From DATEPR01 sp036273855 (GTDB lineage Bacteria; Actinomycetota; Actinomycetes; Mycobacteriales; Pseudonocardiaceae), in the NCBI GenBank assembly GCA_036273855.1, contig DASUGU010000101.1:1-64000 (forward strand): a stretch of DNA of 64,000 nucleotides, written 5' to 3'. The notes under the pieces are model-generated. The model had not been told where the DNA came from. It saw nothing but the letters and a program-made list of their open reading frames with translations, and did no database searches. Both the position numbers and the translations under genes were made by a program. How positions within the stretch are numbered: position 1 is the first letter of the stretch; each line of letters starts with the position of its first letter. This document shows positions 7,078 to 15,675 of this stretch, in pieces.

Positions 7078-9276
7078 GTGTCAACTCAGGGGTACGACGA
7101 GGAATTGCGGTCCGAGCGACACTACGTCGCCGGGCTCTACACGCGACTCGATGCCGAGCGCGCGCGGGTGAAGGGGGAGTACGAGTCGGCGCTGGGTGGC
7201 ACCGGCGGCACACCGATGGAGCGGGACGTCGAGGTGCGGGCCCGGGCGCTGGAGATGAAGCGGCTGGCCGTGGCGGACGCGGGGCTGTGTTTCGGCCGGC
7301 TGGACACCTTGACCGGTGAGCACTACTACATCGGCAGGATCGGGCTGTTCGACGAGCAGAACGACCACGAACCGGTGTTGCTCGACTGGCGGGCACCGGC
7401 CGCGCGCCCGTTCTACGTGGCCACCGCGGCGAGCCCGGAGAACATGCGCCGGCGCCGGCAGTTCCACACCCGGGGGCGCACGGTGGTCGACTTCACCGAC
7501 GAGGTGCTCGGCCGGCCGGGCGGTGGTGAGCGGGGGGACGCCGCCCTGCTCGCGGCGGTGAACGCGCCGCGCGGTGAGGGCATGCGCGACATCGTGGCGA
7601 CGATCCAGGCCGAGCAGGACGAGATCATCCGGCTCGACCATCCCGGGGTGCTGGTGATCGAGGGCGGCCCGGGCACCGGGAAGACCGTGGTGGCGCTGCA
7701 CCGGGTCGCCTACCTGCTGTACACGCAGCGGGAGCGGATGGAACGTCACGGCGTTCTCGTGGTCGGGCCCAACCCGGCGTTCCTCAACCACATCAGCCGC
7801 GTGCTGCCGTCGCTGGGCGAGTCGGACGTGGTGTTCATGACCACCGGCGACCTCGTGCCCGGCCTGCGGGTGACCGCCGAGGACACGCCGGAGGCCGCCC
7901 GGCTCAAGGGTTCGCTGAAGATCCTCAACGTGCTCAGGGCCGCGGTCGCCGACCGGCAGCGGCTGCCGGACCGTCCGTTGCCGATCACGCTGGGCGGTGT
8001 CACGGTGCGGATCGACGCCGAGACCGCGGACTGGGCCATCGACGAGGCGCGGGCGAGCGGGCTGCCGCACAACGAGGCGCGCGCGACGTTCACCGAGATC
8101 GTCACGTACGTGCTCACCGAGCGGGCGATCGGCCGGATCGGCCGGGGCTGGCTGACCAGGTCGGACCGCGAGGGGTGGGAGACCCTGCGGAAGGAGCTGC
8201 TCAAGGAGCTCGCGATGGACGACGCGTTCGCCGCCGCGATCGACGAGCTCTGGCCGATCCTGACGCCGGAAGCGGTGCTGGCACCGCTGTTCTCGTCGCC
8301 GGAGCTGCTGCGCGCGGCAGGTGCCGACGTGGCGCTGTGGCGGGCCGACGGCGCCGCGTGGACGGTGTCGGACGTGCCGCTGCTCGACGAACTGGTCGAC
8401 CTGCTGGGCCGGGACAAGGCGGCGGACAAGGCCGCCGAGCAGGCCGCCGAGCGGGAACGGAAGGCCGAGGCCGAGTACGCGGCGGGCGCGTTGGACATCC
8501 TGGTCGACCGCAAGGACTCGATGGACGACGACGACCACCTGTTCGCCACCGACCTGCTCTACGCCGAGGACCTGGCTGGCCGCTTCGTCGAGCAGGACAC
8601 CCGGGATCTCGTCGAGCGCGCCACGGCGGACCGGGACTGGACCTACCGGCACGTCGTGGTCGACGAGGCCCAAGAACTGTCCGAAATGGACTGGCGGGTG
8701 CTGATGCGGCGGTGCCCTGGCCGATCCTTCACGGTGGTGGGCGATCTCGCCCAGCGCCGGTCGGTGGCCGGGGCGACGTCGTGGGACACCATGCTGGAGC
8801 CGTACGTGCCCGGCCGCTGGGTCTACCGGTCGCTGACGGTGAACTACCGCACCCCGGCGGAGATCATGGCGATCGCCGCCGCGCTGCTCGCCGAGTTCGC
8901 GCCCGGCGTGCAGCCACCGGAGTCGGTGCGGGCGTGTGGCGTCCAGCCGTGGTCCAGGCAGGTCACCGAGGACGAACTGCCCGCGGCCGTCGAGGAGTTC
9001 GTGCGGGACGAGGCCGGTCGCGAGGGCACCAGCGTGGTGATCGGGCCGCCGGGCGTGGCGGGCGCCGTGGTGGCCTCGGCGACGAAGGGGTTGGAGTTCG
9101 ACGCCGTGCTGGTGGTGGAGCCGGAACGCATCCTCGCCGACGGTCCGCGCGGCGCCGCCGAACTGTACGTGGCCCTCACCCGCGCCACCCAACGCCTCGG
9201 CGTCCTGCACCAGGGTCCGTTGCCCCGGGCGCTGAGCGGGCTCACCGAAACCGGGACACCGGCGGCGATCGCCTAG
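7078..9276 (+). CDS. helR: HelR-type RNA polymerase recycling motor ATPase (HelD/UvrD-like superfamily 1)
   Basis: A 732-aa superfamily 1 ATPase. Residues 1-180 form the charged HelD-like N-terminal arm (Walker A comes late, at about residue 195: GGPGTGKT). Other motifs are VVVDEAQELSEMDW (motif II, near 528), VVGDLAQRRSV (motif III), TVNYRTPAEI (motif IV) and the C-terminal ALTRATQRLGVL. HelR proteins bind RNA polymerase, eject rifamycins and recycle stalled enzyme, giving tolerance or resistance. The GTG at 7078 follows GAGGGG at 7066-7071 with proper spacing. The frame is open back to 6961 but would then read through the RAE and the upstream terminator, so that start is rejected. Its stop overlaps the convergent LLM gene by 4 bp. 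Confidence 0.9.
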   Translation: MSTQGYDEELRSERHYVAGLYTRLDAERARVKGEYESALGGTGGTPMERDVEVRARALEMKRLAVADAGLCFGRLDTLTGEHYYIGRIGLFDEQNDHEPVLLDWRAPAARPFYVATAASPENMRRRRQFHTRGRTVVDFTDEVLGRPGGGERGDAALLAAVNAPRGEGMRDIVATIQAEQDEIIRLDHPGVLVIEGGPGTGKTVVALHRVAYLLYTQRERMERHGVLVVGPNPAFLNHISRVLPSLGESDVVFMTTGDLVPGLRVTAEDTPEAARLKGSLKILNVLRAAVADRQRLPDRPLPITLGGVTVRIDAETADWAIDEARASGLPHNEARATFTEIVTYVLTERAIGRIGRGWLTRSDREGWETLRKELLKELAMDDAFAAAIDELWPILTPEAVLAPLFSSPELLRAAGADVALWRADGAAWTVSDVPLLDELVDLLGRDKAADKAAEQAAERERKAEAEYAAGALDILVDRKDSMDDDDHLFATDLLYAEDLAGRFVEQDTRDLVERATADRDWTYRHVVVDEAQELSEMDWRVLMRRCPGRSFTVVGDLAQRRSVAGATSWDTMLEPYVPGRWVYRSLTVNYRTPAEIMAIAAALLAEFAPGVQPPESVRACGVQPWSRQVTEDELPAAVEEFVRDEAGREGTSVVIGPPGVAGAVVASATKGLEFDAVLVVEPERILADGPRGAAELYVALTRATQRLGVLHQGPLPRALSGLTETGTPAAIA

Positions 9277-10219
9277 CCGAACCTGTCGCGCAGCAGTGGC
9301 AGCAGTTCGTCGGCGAACCGCTGCCACTGCTCGTCGATGGTCAGGGCGCCCAACCGCAACACCAGGTGCTGGGCCCCCGCTTCGACGTAGCGGGCCAGCC
9401 AGTCGGCGATCTCCTTGGCCGTACCGGCGTGGAAGGCCTGGATCGAGGCCATCTCGGTGAGCGAGCGGCGGTAGTAGGCGCGGGTGTACTCGTCCAACCG
9501 CTCCCCCGCCCGGTCCGCGTCCGGGTCGAGGTAGACGGTGGCGTACAGGCCGGGGGTGCGTTGCCGGGCCTTGATCTGCCGCCAGGCGGCGGCGTAGGCG
9601 TCCGGGTCGGGCAGGAAGGGCAGCCAGCCGTCGTAGATCGTGGCGACCCGTTCCAGCACCTTCGGCCCGTCACCGCCGGCCAGCCACAGCGGCGGACCGC
9701 CCTGCCGGGCAGGCGGCACGAGATCGGTGGTCGGCAGTGTCCAATAGCGACCGTGGAACTCCTCGCCCGAAGTCCAGGTGTTCCGCCAGATCAGCACGGT
9801 CTCGTCCAGCCGGGCCGCCCTGTGGTGCGCCGGCACTCCGGCGGCGGCGAACTCGTCCTCGGTTTCCGGCAGGGGGAAGCCGGAGCCGAGCGCGACCGTG
9901 AGCCGGCCGCCGGTGATCTGGTCCAGCGTGGCGACCGCGTGGGCGCCGATCAGCGGGGACCGCAGCGTCGCGGTCAGCGCCGCCGTGCCGAGCATGATCC
10001 GTTGAGTGGTGGCGGCGATCGCGGCCAGCAGGGTCAGGGGTTCGGGCCGGGGCCGCGCGCGGTCAACGAGTCGCCCACCCACAGCGAGTCCAGGCCGGCC
10101 TGCTCGGCGGCGCGGGCCAGGGTGAGCAGGCCGGTCGGGTCGTACTCGTGGGTGACCGTGCGTTCCCTGGTCGGCAGCAACAACCCGACCTTCGTTCCCA
10201 GCCGGGATGTGCTTACCAC
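9273..10219 (-). pseudogene. LLM class (F420-type) oxidoreductase with one frameshift
   Basis: The N-terminal reading frame runs from GTG 10219 (overlapping the P450 stop) through GLLLPTRERTVTHEYDP to SLWVGDSLTA, then ends at a stop near 10034. The family continues in another frame as RPRPEPLTLLAAIAATTQRIMLG down to 9273, with all later motifs present (LGSGFPLPETEDEF, DGWLPFLPDP). The switch falls near 10050-10062, in a GC-only stretch where one base has been gained or lost. Otherwise the protein is full length (about 315 aa). Either the gene is freshly inactivated or there is a sequencing error in a GC-rich run. It would be the third gene of the MFS-P450-LLM operon, a flavin or F420 dependent oxidoreductase acting on the same compound. 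Confidence 0.8.
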
Positions 10220-11409
10220 GTCACGGGGACAGTGCGGACGCCGTACGCGTTGTAGCCCTGGCGCCAGTGCAGGCCGGCCACCGGTTCGGCGAGGCGGAGC
10301 CCCGGCAGCCGGGCGGCCAGGCGTTCGAACACGGCCCGCAGTTCCATGCGGGCCAGCGCGTGGCCGACGCAGTGGTGGATGCCGTGGCCGAAACCGATGT
10401 GCGGATTGGGTTTGCGGCTGATGTCGAACCGCTCCGGGTCGTCGAACACCCGAGGATCGCGGTTGGCCGCCGGCAGCATGACCACCACGGCGTCACCCTT
10501 GCGGATACGGGTGCCGCCCACCTCGCAGTCGCGGGTGGCGACCCTGGGCCGGCCGAGGTGCACGATCGCCTGGTGGCGCAACACTTCCTCCACCGCACTG
10601 GTCAGCGCGGCGTCGTCGGTGGCCAACCGGGCGAACTGGTCGGGTTCGGTGATGAGCATGATCTCGCCGAGACCCAGGGTGGCGGCGGTGTTGTCGTGTC
10701 CGGCGATCATCAGCAGGATGGACAGGGAGATCAGCTCGTCGTGGCTGAGCGACCCGTTACTGTCCCGCTCGCCGACCAGTTCGCTGATCAGGTCGTCACC
10801 GGGATCGTGGCGCTTGGCCGCGACGACGTTCTCCATGTAGTTGCGGAAGTCCACCATCGTGCGCTGGAAGTTGTCCTCGGTCTGCTCGCCGAAGTTGGTC
10901 GCCACGTCGACCCACTGGTGGAACAGGGCGTGGTCGTCGAACGGCGCACCGAGGATCTCGCAGATGACCCGCAGCGGCACCGGTTCGTTCACCGCGGTCA
11001 CCAGGTCGGCGGGTGGCCCGGCGGAGATCATGTCGTCGAGCAGGTCGTCGGTGATCTGCCTGGCCCGTGGTGCCAGGGCCGCCATCCGCTTGCCGGAGAA
11101 CCGGCCGGCGATCAGGCCGCGCAACCGGGTGTGGTCCGGTGGATCCAGGAACAGGATCGACTCCACCACGACGTCGTTGAAGGTGCGCTTCGGTTTGCCC
11201 TCCTGCCGCCGGTCCGAGCTGAACAGCTCCGGCTCGGCCAGCACCGCCCTGGCCTCGGCGTGCCGGGTGACCAGCCAGGCCTGCTGCCCGTTCGGCATGG
11301 TCACCCGGGACACGGGTTCGGTCTCGCGCAACCGCGTGTAGTCGACCGGGAGGCCCAACGGGTCCTCGCGTGGCGCGGGAACCCGCACCTCTGCGGAGGA
11401 AACACTCAT
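10213..11409 (-). CDS. Cytochrome P450
   Basis: 398-aa soluble bacterial P450. Motifs in order: LDPPDHTRLR (C-helix region, about 85-94), I-helix LLMIAGHDNTAATL (oxygen-activating Thr), K-helix ExxR in AVEEVLRH, and the heme-ligand loop FGHGIHHCVGHALARMEL with the proximal Cys near residue 347. The ATG at 11409 (MSVSSAEVRVPAP) follows the clustered purines AAGGAG and gives the usual length; an in-frame start at 11508 would overlap the MFS gene. It lies 22 bp after the MFS gene, and its stop overlaps the LLM start. It probably hydroxylates a hydrophobic substrate; electron partners (ferredoxin, reductase) are not next to it. Confidence 0.93.
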   Translation of the reverse strand: MSVSSAEVRVPAPREDPLGLPVDYTRLRETEPVSRVTMPNGQQAWLVTRHAEARAVLAEPELFSSDRRQEGKPKRTFNDVVVESILFLDPPDHTRLRGLIAGRFSGKRMAALAPRARQITDDLLDDMISAGPPADLVTAVNEPVPLRVICEILGAPFDDHALFHQWVDVATNFGEQTEDNFQRTMVDFRNYMENVVAAKRHDPGDDLISELVGERDSNGSLSHDELISLSILLMIAGHDNTAATLGLGEIMLITEPDQFARLATDDAALTSAVEEVLRHQAIVHLGRPRVATRDCEVGGTRIRKGDAVVVMLPAANRDPRVFDDPERFDISRKPNPHIGFGHGIHHCVGHALARMELRAVFERLAARLPGLRLAEPVAGLHWRQGYNAYGVRTVPVTW

Positions 11410-11431
11410 CGGGATCGCACTCCTTCCCTCG

Positions 11432-12862
11432 TCAGCTCGCAGCCCTGGCCGGTGAACGCAGGGCGAGGAAGACGGCGACCGCCCCCAGTACGGCGCCGGT
11501 GGACGCAACGACGAACGTGATGTGCATGCCGCCGATCAGACCGTCGACGGCGACGAACAGCCCGGCCAGCGCGACACCGAGGGCGGCGCCGATCTGCCGG
11601 AACGTGTTGACCGTGCCCGACGTGGTGCCGGTGAGTTCCGGTGGCACGGCGACCAGCGCGGCGGACACGGCGACGACGCCGGCCGAGGGCGAGATGCCCA
11701 GGCCGAGCAACACCAGTGCCCACGCGTAGGTGGTGAACGAGGTGTGCTGGCCGACCAGGACCAGACCGGCAAGGCCGATGGCGACCGACACCGCGCCCGC
11801 GATCATCGTGGTGCGCGTGCCGATCCGGGCGGCCAGCGGCGGCGAACCGAGCGCGGACACCGCGATCGCGGCCGTCAGGGCCAGGAAGCGCATGCCGGTG
11901 GCGATCGGCGGCAGATGCTCCTCCTGCTGGAAGTAGAACGTGAGCAGGAACAGCGCGGCGAACATGCCGAACAGGCCGAGGAAGTTGACCGCGCAGGCGG
12001 CGACCGCGGCCGGCACCCGCAGCACGGCGGCCGGCAGCATCGGGTGCGCGCACCGCCGCTCCCACAGGCCGAAGCCGGTCAACGCCAGGGCCGCCACGAC
12101 GAACGCGGTCACGATGGCCGGTGAACTCCAACCCTGGGCGTTGCCCTCGATGAGGCCGTAGGTGAGCCCGGCCGCGCCCAGGACGAACAGCACCTGGCCC
12201 ACCGGGTCGAGCCGGCGACCCTGCGGTGGCCGGGTGGCCGGCAGGAGCCGGGCCAGACCGATCGTGGCCGCCAGCCCGAGCGGCACGTTGAGCCAGAAGA
12301 TGCTGGCCCACCCGAACGGCCCGACCAGCAGGCCGCCGACCACCGGGCCGGCGGCGAACGCCAGACCGCCGACGCCACCCCACACGCTGATGGCCCGCAC
12401 CCGCGCCTTCGGTTCCGGGTAGACGTCGCCGGTGAGGGCCAGGTTGACCGGTACCACCACGGCGGCGAACACGCCCTGCGCGGCGCGGAACGCGATCAGC
12501 GCACCCGCCGACCCGGCGAGCGCGCAGCCCACCGACGCGGCGACGAAACCGACCATCCCGATCAGGAACACCCGCTTGCGGCCCACGATGTCGCCGAGAG
12601 ATCCGGCGGTAAGCAGCAAGCAGGCGAACGCGAGCACGTAGGAGTCGAGGATCCACTGCGATCCGGTGACGTCGGCGTGCAGCGCGGCGCGGGCCGTCGG
12701 CAGCACCACCGGCACGATCGTCGTGTCCAGGTAGACGATGAACATGGACAGGCACAGCAACGCCAGGGTGCCGGCCGCACGTCCGCCGCCGACCCGTTCC
12801 GCGCGTTCCGGCGCCTCGGACACGCGGGTCATGTCGGCCGCTCGGGTGTCGTGGATGCCCAT
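11432..12862 (-). CDS. MFS transporter, EmrB/QacA (DHA2) drug efflux family
   Basis: About 476 aa with roughly 14 hydrophobic segments. DHA2 marks include the first helix motif YLDTTIVPVVLPTA, motif A between helices 2 and 3 (GSLGDIVGRKRVF) and motif C-like GPVVGGLLVGPFGWASIFWLNVPLG. It is a proton-driven exporter of hydrophobic compounds. Starts at 12871, 12862 and 12832 are all in frame; 12862 (MGIHDTRAADM) is a compromise. It is the first gene of a leftward operon with the P450 and LLM genes, and faces an ArsR-type regulator across a perfect 16-bp palindrome, so it is likely repressed until a ligand arrives. Confidence 0.9.
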   Translation of the reverse strand: MGIHDTRAADMTRVSEAPERAERVGGGRAAGTLALLCLSMFIVYLDTTIVPVVLPTARAALHADVTGSQWILDSYVLAFACLLLTAGSLGDIVGRKRVFLIGMVGFVAASVGCALAGSAGALIAFRAAQGVFAAVVVPVNLALTGDVYPEPKARVRAISVWGGVGGLAFAAGPVVGGLLVGPFGWASIFWLNVPLGLAATIGLARLLPATRPPQGRRLDPVGQVLFVLGAAGLTYGLIEGNAQGWSSPAIVTAFVVAALALTGFGLWERRCAHPMLPAAVLRVPAAVAACAVNFLGLFGMFAALFLLTFYFQQEEHLPPIATGMRFLALTAAIAVSALGSPPLAARIGTRTTMIAGAVSVAIGLAGLVLVGQHTSFTTYAWALVLLGLGISPSAGVVAVSAALVAVPPELTGTTSGTVNTFRQIGAALGVALAGLFVAVDGLIGGMHITFVVASTGAVLGAVAVFLALRSPARAAS

Positions 12863-12887
12863 GGCCGCCACGCTAGGTCGAGAACGG

Positions 12888-12903
12888 TTCGACGGCCGTC
12901 GAA
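12888..12903. promoter_or_regulatory. Perfect 16-bp palindrome, likely operator of the ArsR-type regulator
   Basis: TTCGACGGCCGTCGAA is fully self-complementary. It sits between the MFS start (12862) and the regulator start (12928), the right place for an operator controlling both divergent genes. Confidence 0.6.
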
Positions 12904-12927
12904 GTGTCCCGGGCGTAGCGTCGGGTC

Positions 12928-13686
12928 ATGGGTGAGAACGAGAAAGGTGCGCGCGGCGACATCGACCTGTCCGCGGTCGGCGCGCTGCTCGCCGATCCCA
13001 GCCGGTGCCGCATGCTGTTCGCGCTGGACGACGGCCGCCAGCTGGCGGCCGGTCACCTCGCCGACGAGGCCGGTGTGACGCCGTCCACGGCCAGCACTCA
13101 TCTGCACAAGCTCGTGGCAGCCGGTCTGGTCACCGGTGAGCAGCACGGCCGTCACCGGTACTACCGGCTGGCCGGGCTCGCCGTCGCCCGATTGCTCGAA
13201 TCGATCACGGCCGTCGCGCCGCGCCGGCCCGTCCGGTCGTTGCGGGACGGCACGCGGGCGCAGCGGTTGCGGCTGGCCCGTAGCTGCTACGACCACCTGG
13301 CCGGGCGGCTCGGCGTCGCCGTGATGGGCAGTCTGCTGGCCGAGGGCCATCTGACCGGGCACGACGGGACCATCGACCCGGACCGGCTGTCCGGTGCGCT
13401 GTCCGGCGGCGGTGACGACACGAACTACACGGTGACGGCCGGTGGCGAACGGTTCTTCGCCGACCTGGGCATCACGAACCCGGGCCGCCTGACCGTGCGG
13501 TGCTGCATCGACTGGAGCGAGCAGCGGCACCACCTGTCCGGCCAGCTCGGCCGTGCGGTGTTCCGCCGGTTCCTCAACGGTGGCTGGATTCGCCGTGGTC
13601 GTGCCGATCGCACGATCAGCGTGACGGACGGCGGTGTGCGCGAACTGCGGGAGCGGTTCGGCGTCGACTTCGCCGCGCTGCGTTGA
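12928..13686 (+). CDS. ArsR-type winged-helix transcriptional regulator with C-terminal domain
   Basis: 252 aa. Residues 12-95 are an ArsR/SmtB-type winged helix: VGALLADPSRCRMLFALDDGR opens it, and VTPSTASTHLHKLVAAGLVTGEQHGRHRYY is the recognition helix and wing. A conserved extension of about 150 residues follows, seen in actinobacterial relatives (SCYDHLAGRLGVAVM, CCIDWSEQRHHLSGQLG). That extension may bind the ligand or act through its Cys and His residues. There are several Cys but no clear metal-site pattern. The ATG lies 25 bp after the palindrome. The divergent efflux-P450 operon suggests a drug- or metabolite-responsive repressor. Confidence 0.88.
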   Translation: MGENEKGARGDIDLSAVGALLADPSRCRMLFALDDGRQLAAGHLADEAGVTPSTASTHLHKLVAAGLVTGEQHGRHRYYRLAGLAVARLLESITAVAPRRPVRSLRDGTRAQRLRLARSCYDHLAGRLGVAVMGSLLAEGHLTGHDGTIDPDRLSGALSGGGDDTNYTVTAGGERFFADLGITNPGRLTVRCCIDWSEQRHHLSGQLGRAVFRRFLNGGWIRRGRADRTISVTDGGVRELRERFGVDFAALR

Positions 13687-13698
13687 CATCCGCCGCGC

Positions 13699-14070
13699 CT
13701 ACGGGCAGCTCTCGGTCGTGCGCACCACCCCGAAGTCGATCTTCGACGTGATCGTGATGGTGTGGCCCGCCGGCACGTTCTGCGTGCAGACCTGCCAGTC
13801 CGAGTCGATGACCTGGTGCCGGCCCTTGCTGGTGGCGTCGTGCGACGACGTGAAGAAGACCCCGTTGCCGGTGAGCTTCTGGATGTCGTCCTGCGCCTTC
13901 TGCAGTCCGGTGCCCACCAGGTTCGGCATCTTCCAGTGTTTCGTCACCACGGACGGCGACGGCAGCGACGGACCGCCGCTCGCCGTCGAGCCACTGCTCT
14001 GCGGGATCTGACACCCAGCCAGGGTCAGGCCGACGACCACCGTGACCAGCCCCAGAACGGAACGCCGCAC
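13699..14070 (-). CDS. Lipoprotein with a PASTA-like domain
   Basis: 123 aa. The N terminus VRRSVLGLVTVVVGLTLAGC is a lipoprotein signal with the acylated Cys in the box LAGC. A Ser-rich linker follows, then a single PASTA-like unit (MPNLVGTGLQKAQDDIQ ... VPAGHTITITSK), the fold seen in penicillin-binding proteins and Ser/Thr kinases that bind cell-wall fragments. The GTG at 14070 has GGAGG nine bases upstream; a TTG at 14076 is too close to it. It is probably an envelope protein. Convergent with the ArsR-type gene, 12 bp apart. See the stem-loop at 14081-14139. Confidence 0.8.
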   Translation of the reverse strand: MRRSVLGLVTVVVGLTLAGCQIPQSSGSTASGGPSLPSPSVVTKHWKMPNLVGTGLQKAQDDIQKLTGNGVFFTSSHDATSKGRHQVIDSDWQVCTQNVPAGHTITITSKIDFGVVRTTESCP

Positions 14071-14080
14071 CGTCAACCAC

Positions 14081-14139
14081 CTCCGCGTCGACTACCGATC
14101 CGATCCTGGGTACCACGACCGAACCGGGTCGACGCGGAG
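14081..14139 (-). promoter_or_regulatory. Long stem-loop covering the lipoprotein ribosome binding site
   Basis: CTCCGCGTCGAC at 14081-14092 and GTCGACGCGGAG at 14128-14139 form a perfect 12-bp inverted repeat with a 35-nt loop. In the leftward transcript the arm nearer the gene contains the GGAG of the lipoprotein ribosome binding site. It could end transcription of the flavoprotein gene upstream, or control lipoprotein translation. Confidence 0.55.
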
Positions 14140-14184
14140 CGTCACCGACTTGGGTTATCCGGTAATAATTCGTCACTCTCCGTG

Positions 14185-15675
14185 TCAGGCGACCCGGTCG
14201 ACGGTGGCCGCGACGGCGTGCTCACCGGCGATCTTGCCGAAGATGGAGCCGGCCGCCATGCCGGAGCCACCGGCGTAGTTGCCGTGCCACAGGCCGCCGA
14301 CGATCTCGCCGGCCGCGAACAGGCCCGGCACCACGCCGCCGGACACGTGCTTCACCTGGGCCCTCAGCGGATCGACCGCCAGGCCGCCGAAGGTGAACGT
14401 GATGCCGCAGCACACGGCGTATCCCTCGAACGGGGCTTCGTCGATCGGCACCGCGAAGTTCGACTTGGCGGGCCACAGATCCCCGGTGCCCCGGCCATCG
14501 CGGGCCGTCACCGGGACGATCGTGGCGCTGCCGTCGCGCAGGGCCGCGTTGTAGGCGGTCACCGTGTCGACCAGTGCCGGCCCGATGCCCAACCGGGTGG
14601 CGAGATCGGCCAGGTTGTCGGCCCGGGCGCCGGTGCCCCGGTCGTAGCGGCCGTCCACCAGGCCCGCCCTGCGGACCTTGGCGTCCAGGATCTGGTAGGC
14701 CACCCCGCCGGGCTGCGCCAGGATCTCCCTGCCCATCCGGGCGTAGGTGCGCGACCGGACGTCGGCGCCCTCGTCGGTGAACCGCACGCCGTCCCGGTTC
14801 ACCATGATCCCGAACGGGTAGAGGTAGCGGTCCCATTCGGTGCCGCCACCGTGCGCCGCGGACGGCAGGCCGAACGCGGGCCGGGCCACGTCCTGCGGTG
14901 AGGCGTGGCAACTGGTCCAACTTCCGGCCGTGGCCGCGCCGATGTCCACGGCCATCCGCAGCCCTTCGCCGGTGTTGTAGGGCACGCCCCGCATCCGCAC
15001 CGTGTCCCAGCCGCGACCCAGGTACGCGGCGCGCATCTGCGGGCTGGACTCGAAACCGCCGCTGGCCAGCACGACACAGCCGGCGTCGTACCGGACGACG
15101 CCCTGCTCGGTGAGCACCTCGACGCCGGTGACCCCGCCGTCCCGGCCGGTGACCAGCCGGTTCGCCGAGGCGCCGTAGTGGATGTCGACGCCGGCCCGTT
15201 CGAGCAGGTCGAAGTTGTGCTCCTGCAACTGGCGGCCGCCGCCGGCCAGTTGGGCCGCGTTGTCCGTGGTGCTGCCGGCGGAGATCACCCAGCGCATGCC
15301 CAGCCCGCTCAGCCAGCGCATGGTCGGGTACGAGTTGCGGACGAGGACTTCGAGCTGGTCGGGATCGGCCCGGCCGTCGGTGACGGCCATGGTCTCGTTC
15401 CAGTAGTCCTCGGTGGTCCTGGGCGTGAACCGGTCGGCCAGCGCGGCGGCCTCGGATGAACCTGCCTCGTACGGCGTCAGCGCGAGCAGGTCGGCGAACG
15501 ACTCGCAGACGAACCGCATGTGGCCGGTGAGCGCGCTGTTGCCACCACGTTCGGCTCTCGGCGCCTTCTCCAGGATGCCGATCCGCAGGCCGGTCCGACC
15601 GGCCGCGTTGGCGGCGGCGGCGGCGCACAACCCGGCGTTGCCGCCACCGACCACCAGGACGTCGTAGCGCGTCAT
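14185..15675 (-). CDS. FAD-dependent tricarballylate dehydrogenase-like flavoprotein (TcuA/fumarate reductase family), left arm copy
   Basis: 496 aa. N-terminal FAD-binding Rossmann motif DVLVVGGGNAGLCAAAAA (residues 5-22), then EKAPRAERGGNSALTG, which places the FAD adenine and the flavin loop. Middle active-site-like blocks are MRGVPYNTGEGLRMA and YARMGREILAQPGG; the C terminus is CCGITFTFGGLAVDP, PGLFAAGEIVGG and GNYAGGSGMAAGSIFGKIAG. This fits the succinate dehydrogenase/fumarate reductase flavoprotein superfamily, and the GNAGL/RGGNSALTG pattern is that of TcuA, which oxidises tricarballylate to cis-aconitate. It overlaps the next flavoprotein gene by ATGA and ends the left-arm operon. 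Closest relative in the window: 23727-25238. Confidence 0.88.
   Translation of the reverse strand: MTRYDVLVVGGGNAGLCAAAAANAAGRTGLRIGILEKAPRAERGGNSALTGHMRFVCESFADLLALTPYEAGSSEAAALADRFTPRTTEDYWNETMAVTDGRADPDQLEVLVRNSYPTMRWLSGLGMRWVISAGSTTDNAAQLAGGGRQLQEHNFDLLERAGVDIHYGASANRLVTGRDGGVTGVEVLTEQGVVRYDAGCVVLASGGFESSPQMRAAYLGRGWDTVRMRGVPYNTGEGLRMAVDIGAATAGSWTSCHASPQDVARPAFGLPSAAHGGGTEWDRYLYPFGIMVNRDGVRFTDEGADVRSRTYARMGREILAQPGGVAYQILDAKVRRAGLVDGRYDRGTGARADNLADLATRLGIGPALVDTVTAYNAALRDGSATIVPVTARDGRGTGDLWPAKSNFAVPIDEAPFEGYAVCCGITFTFGGLAVDPLRAQVKHVSGGVVPGLFAAGEIVGGLWHGNYAGGSGMAAGSIFGKIAGEHAVAATVDRVA

Noticed and set aside
7081..9327. Leftward open frame of 748 aa over helR
   Set aside because: His/Arg/Gly-rich antisense shadow; helR has complete ATPase motifs on the plus strand.
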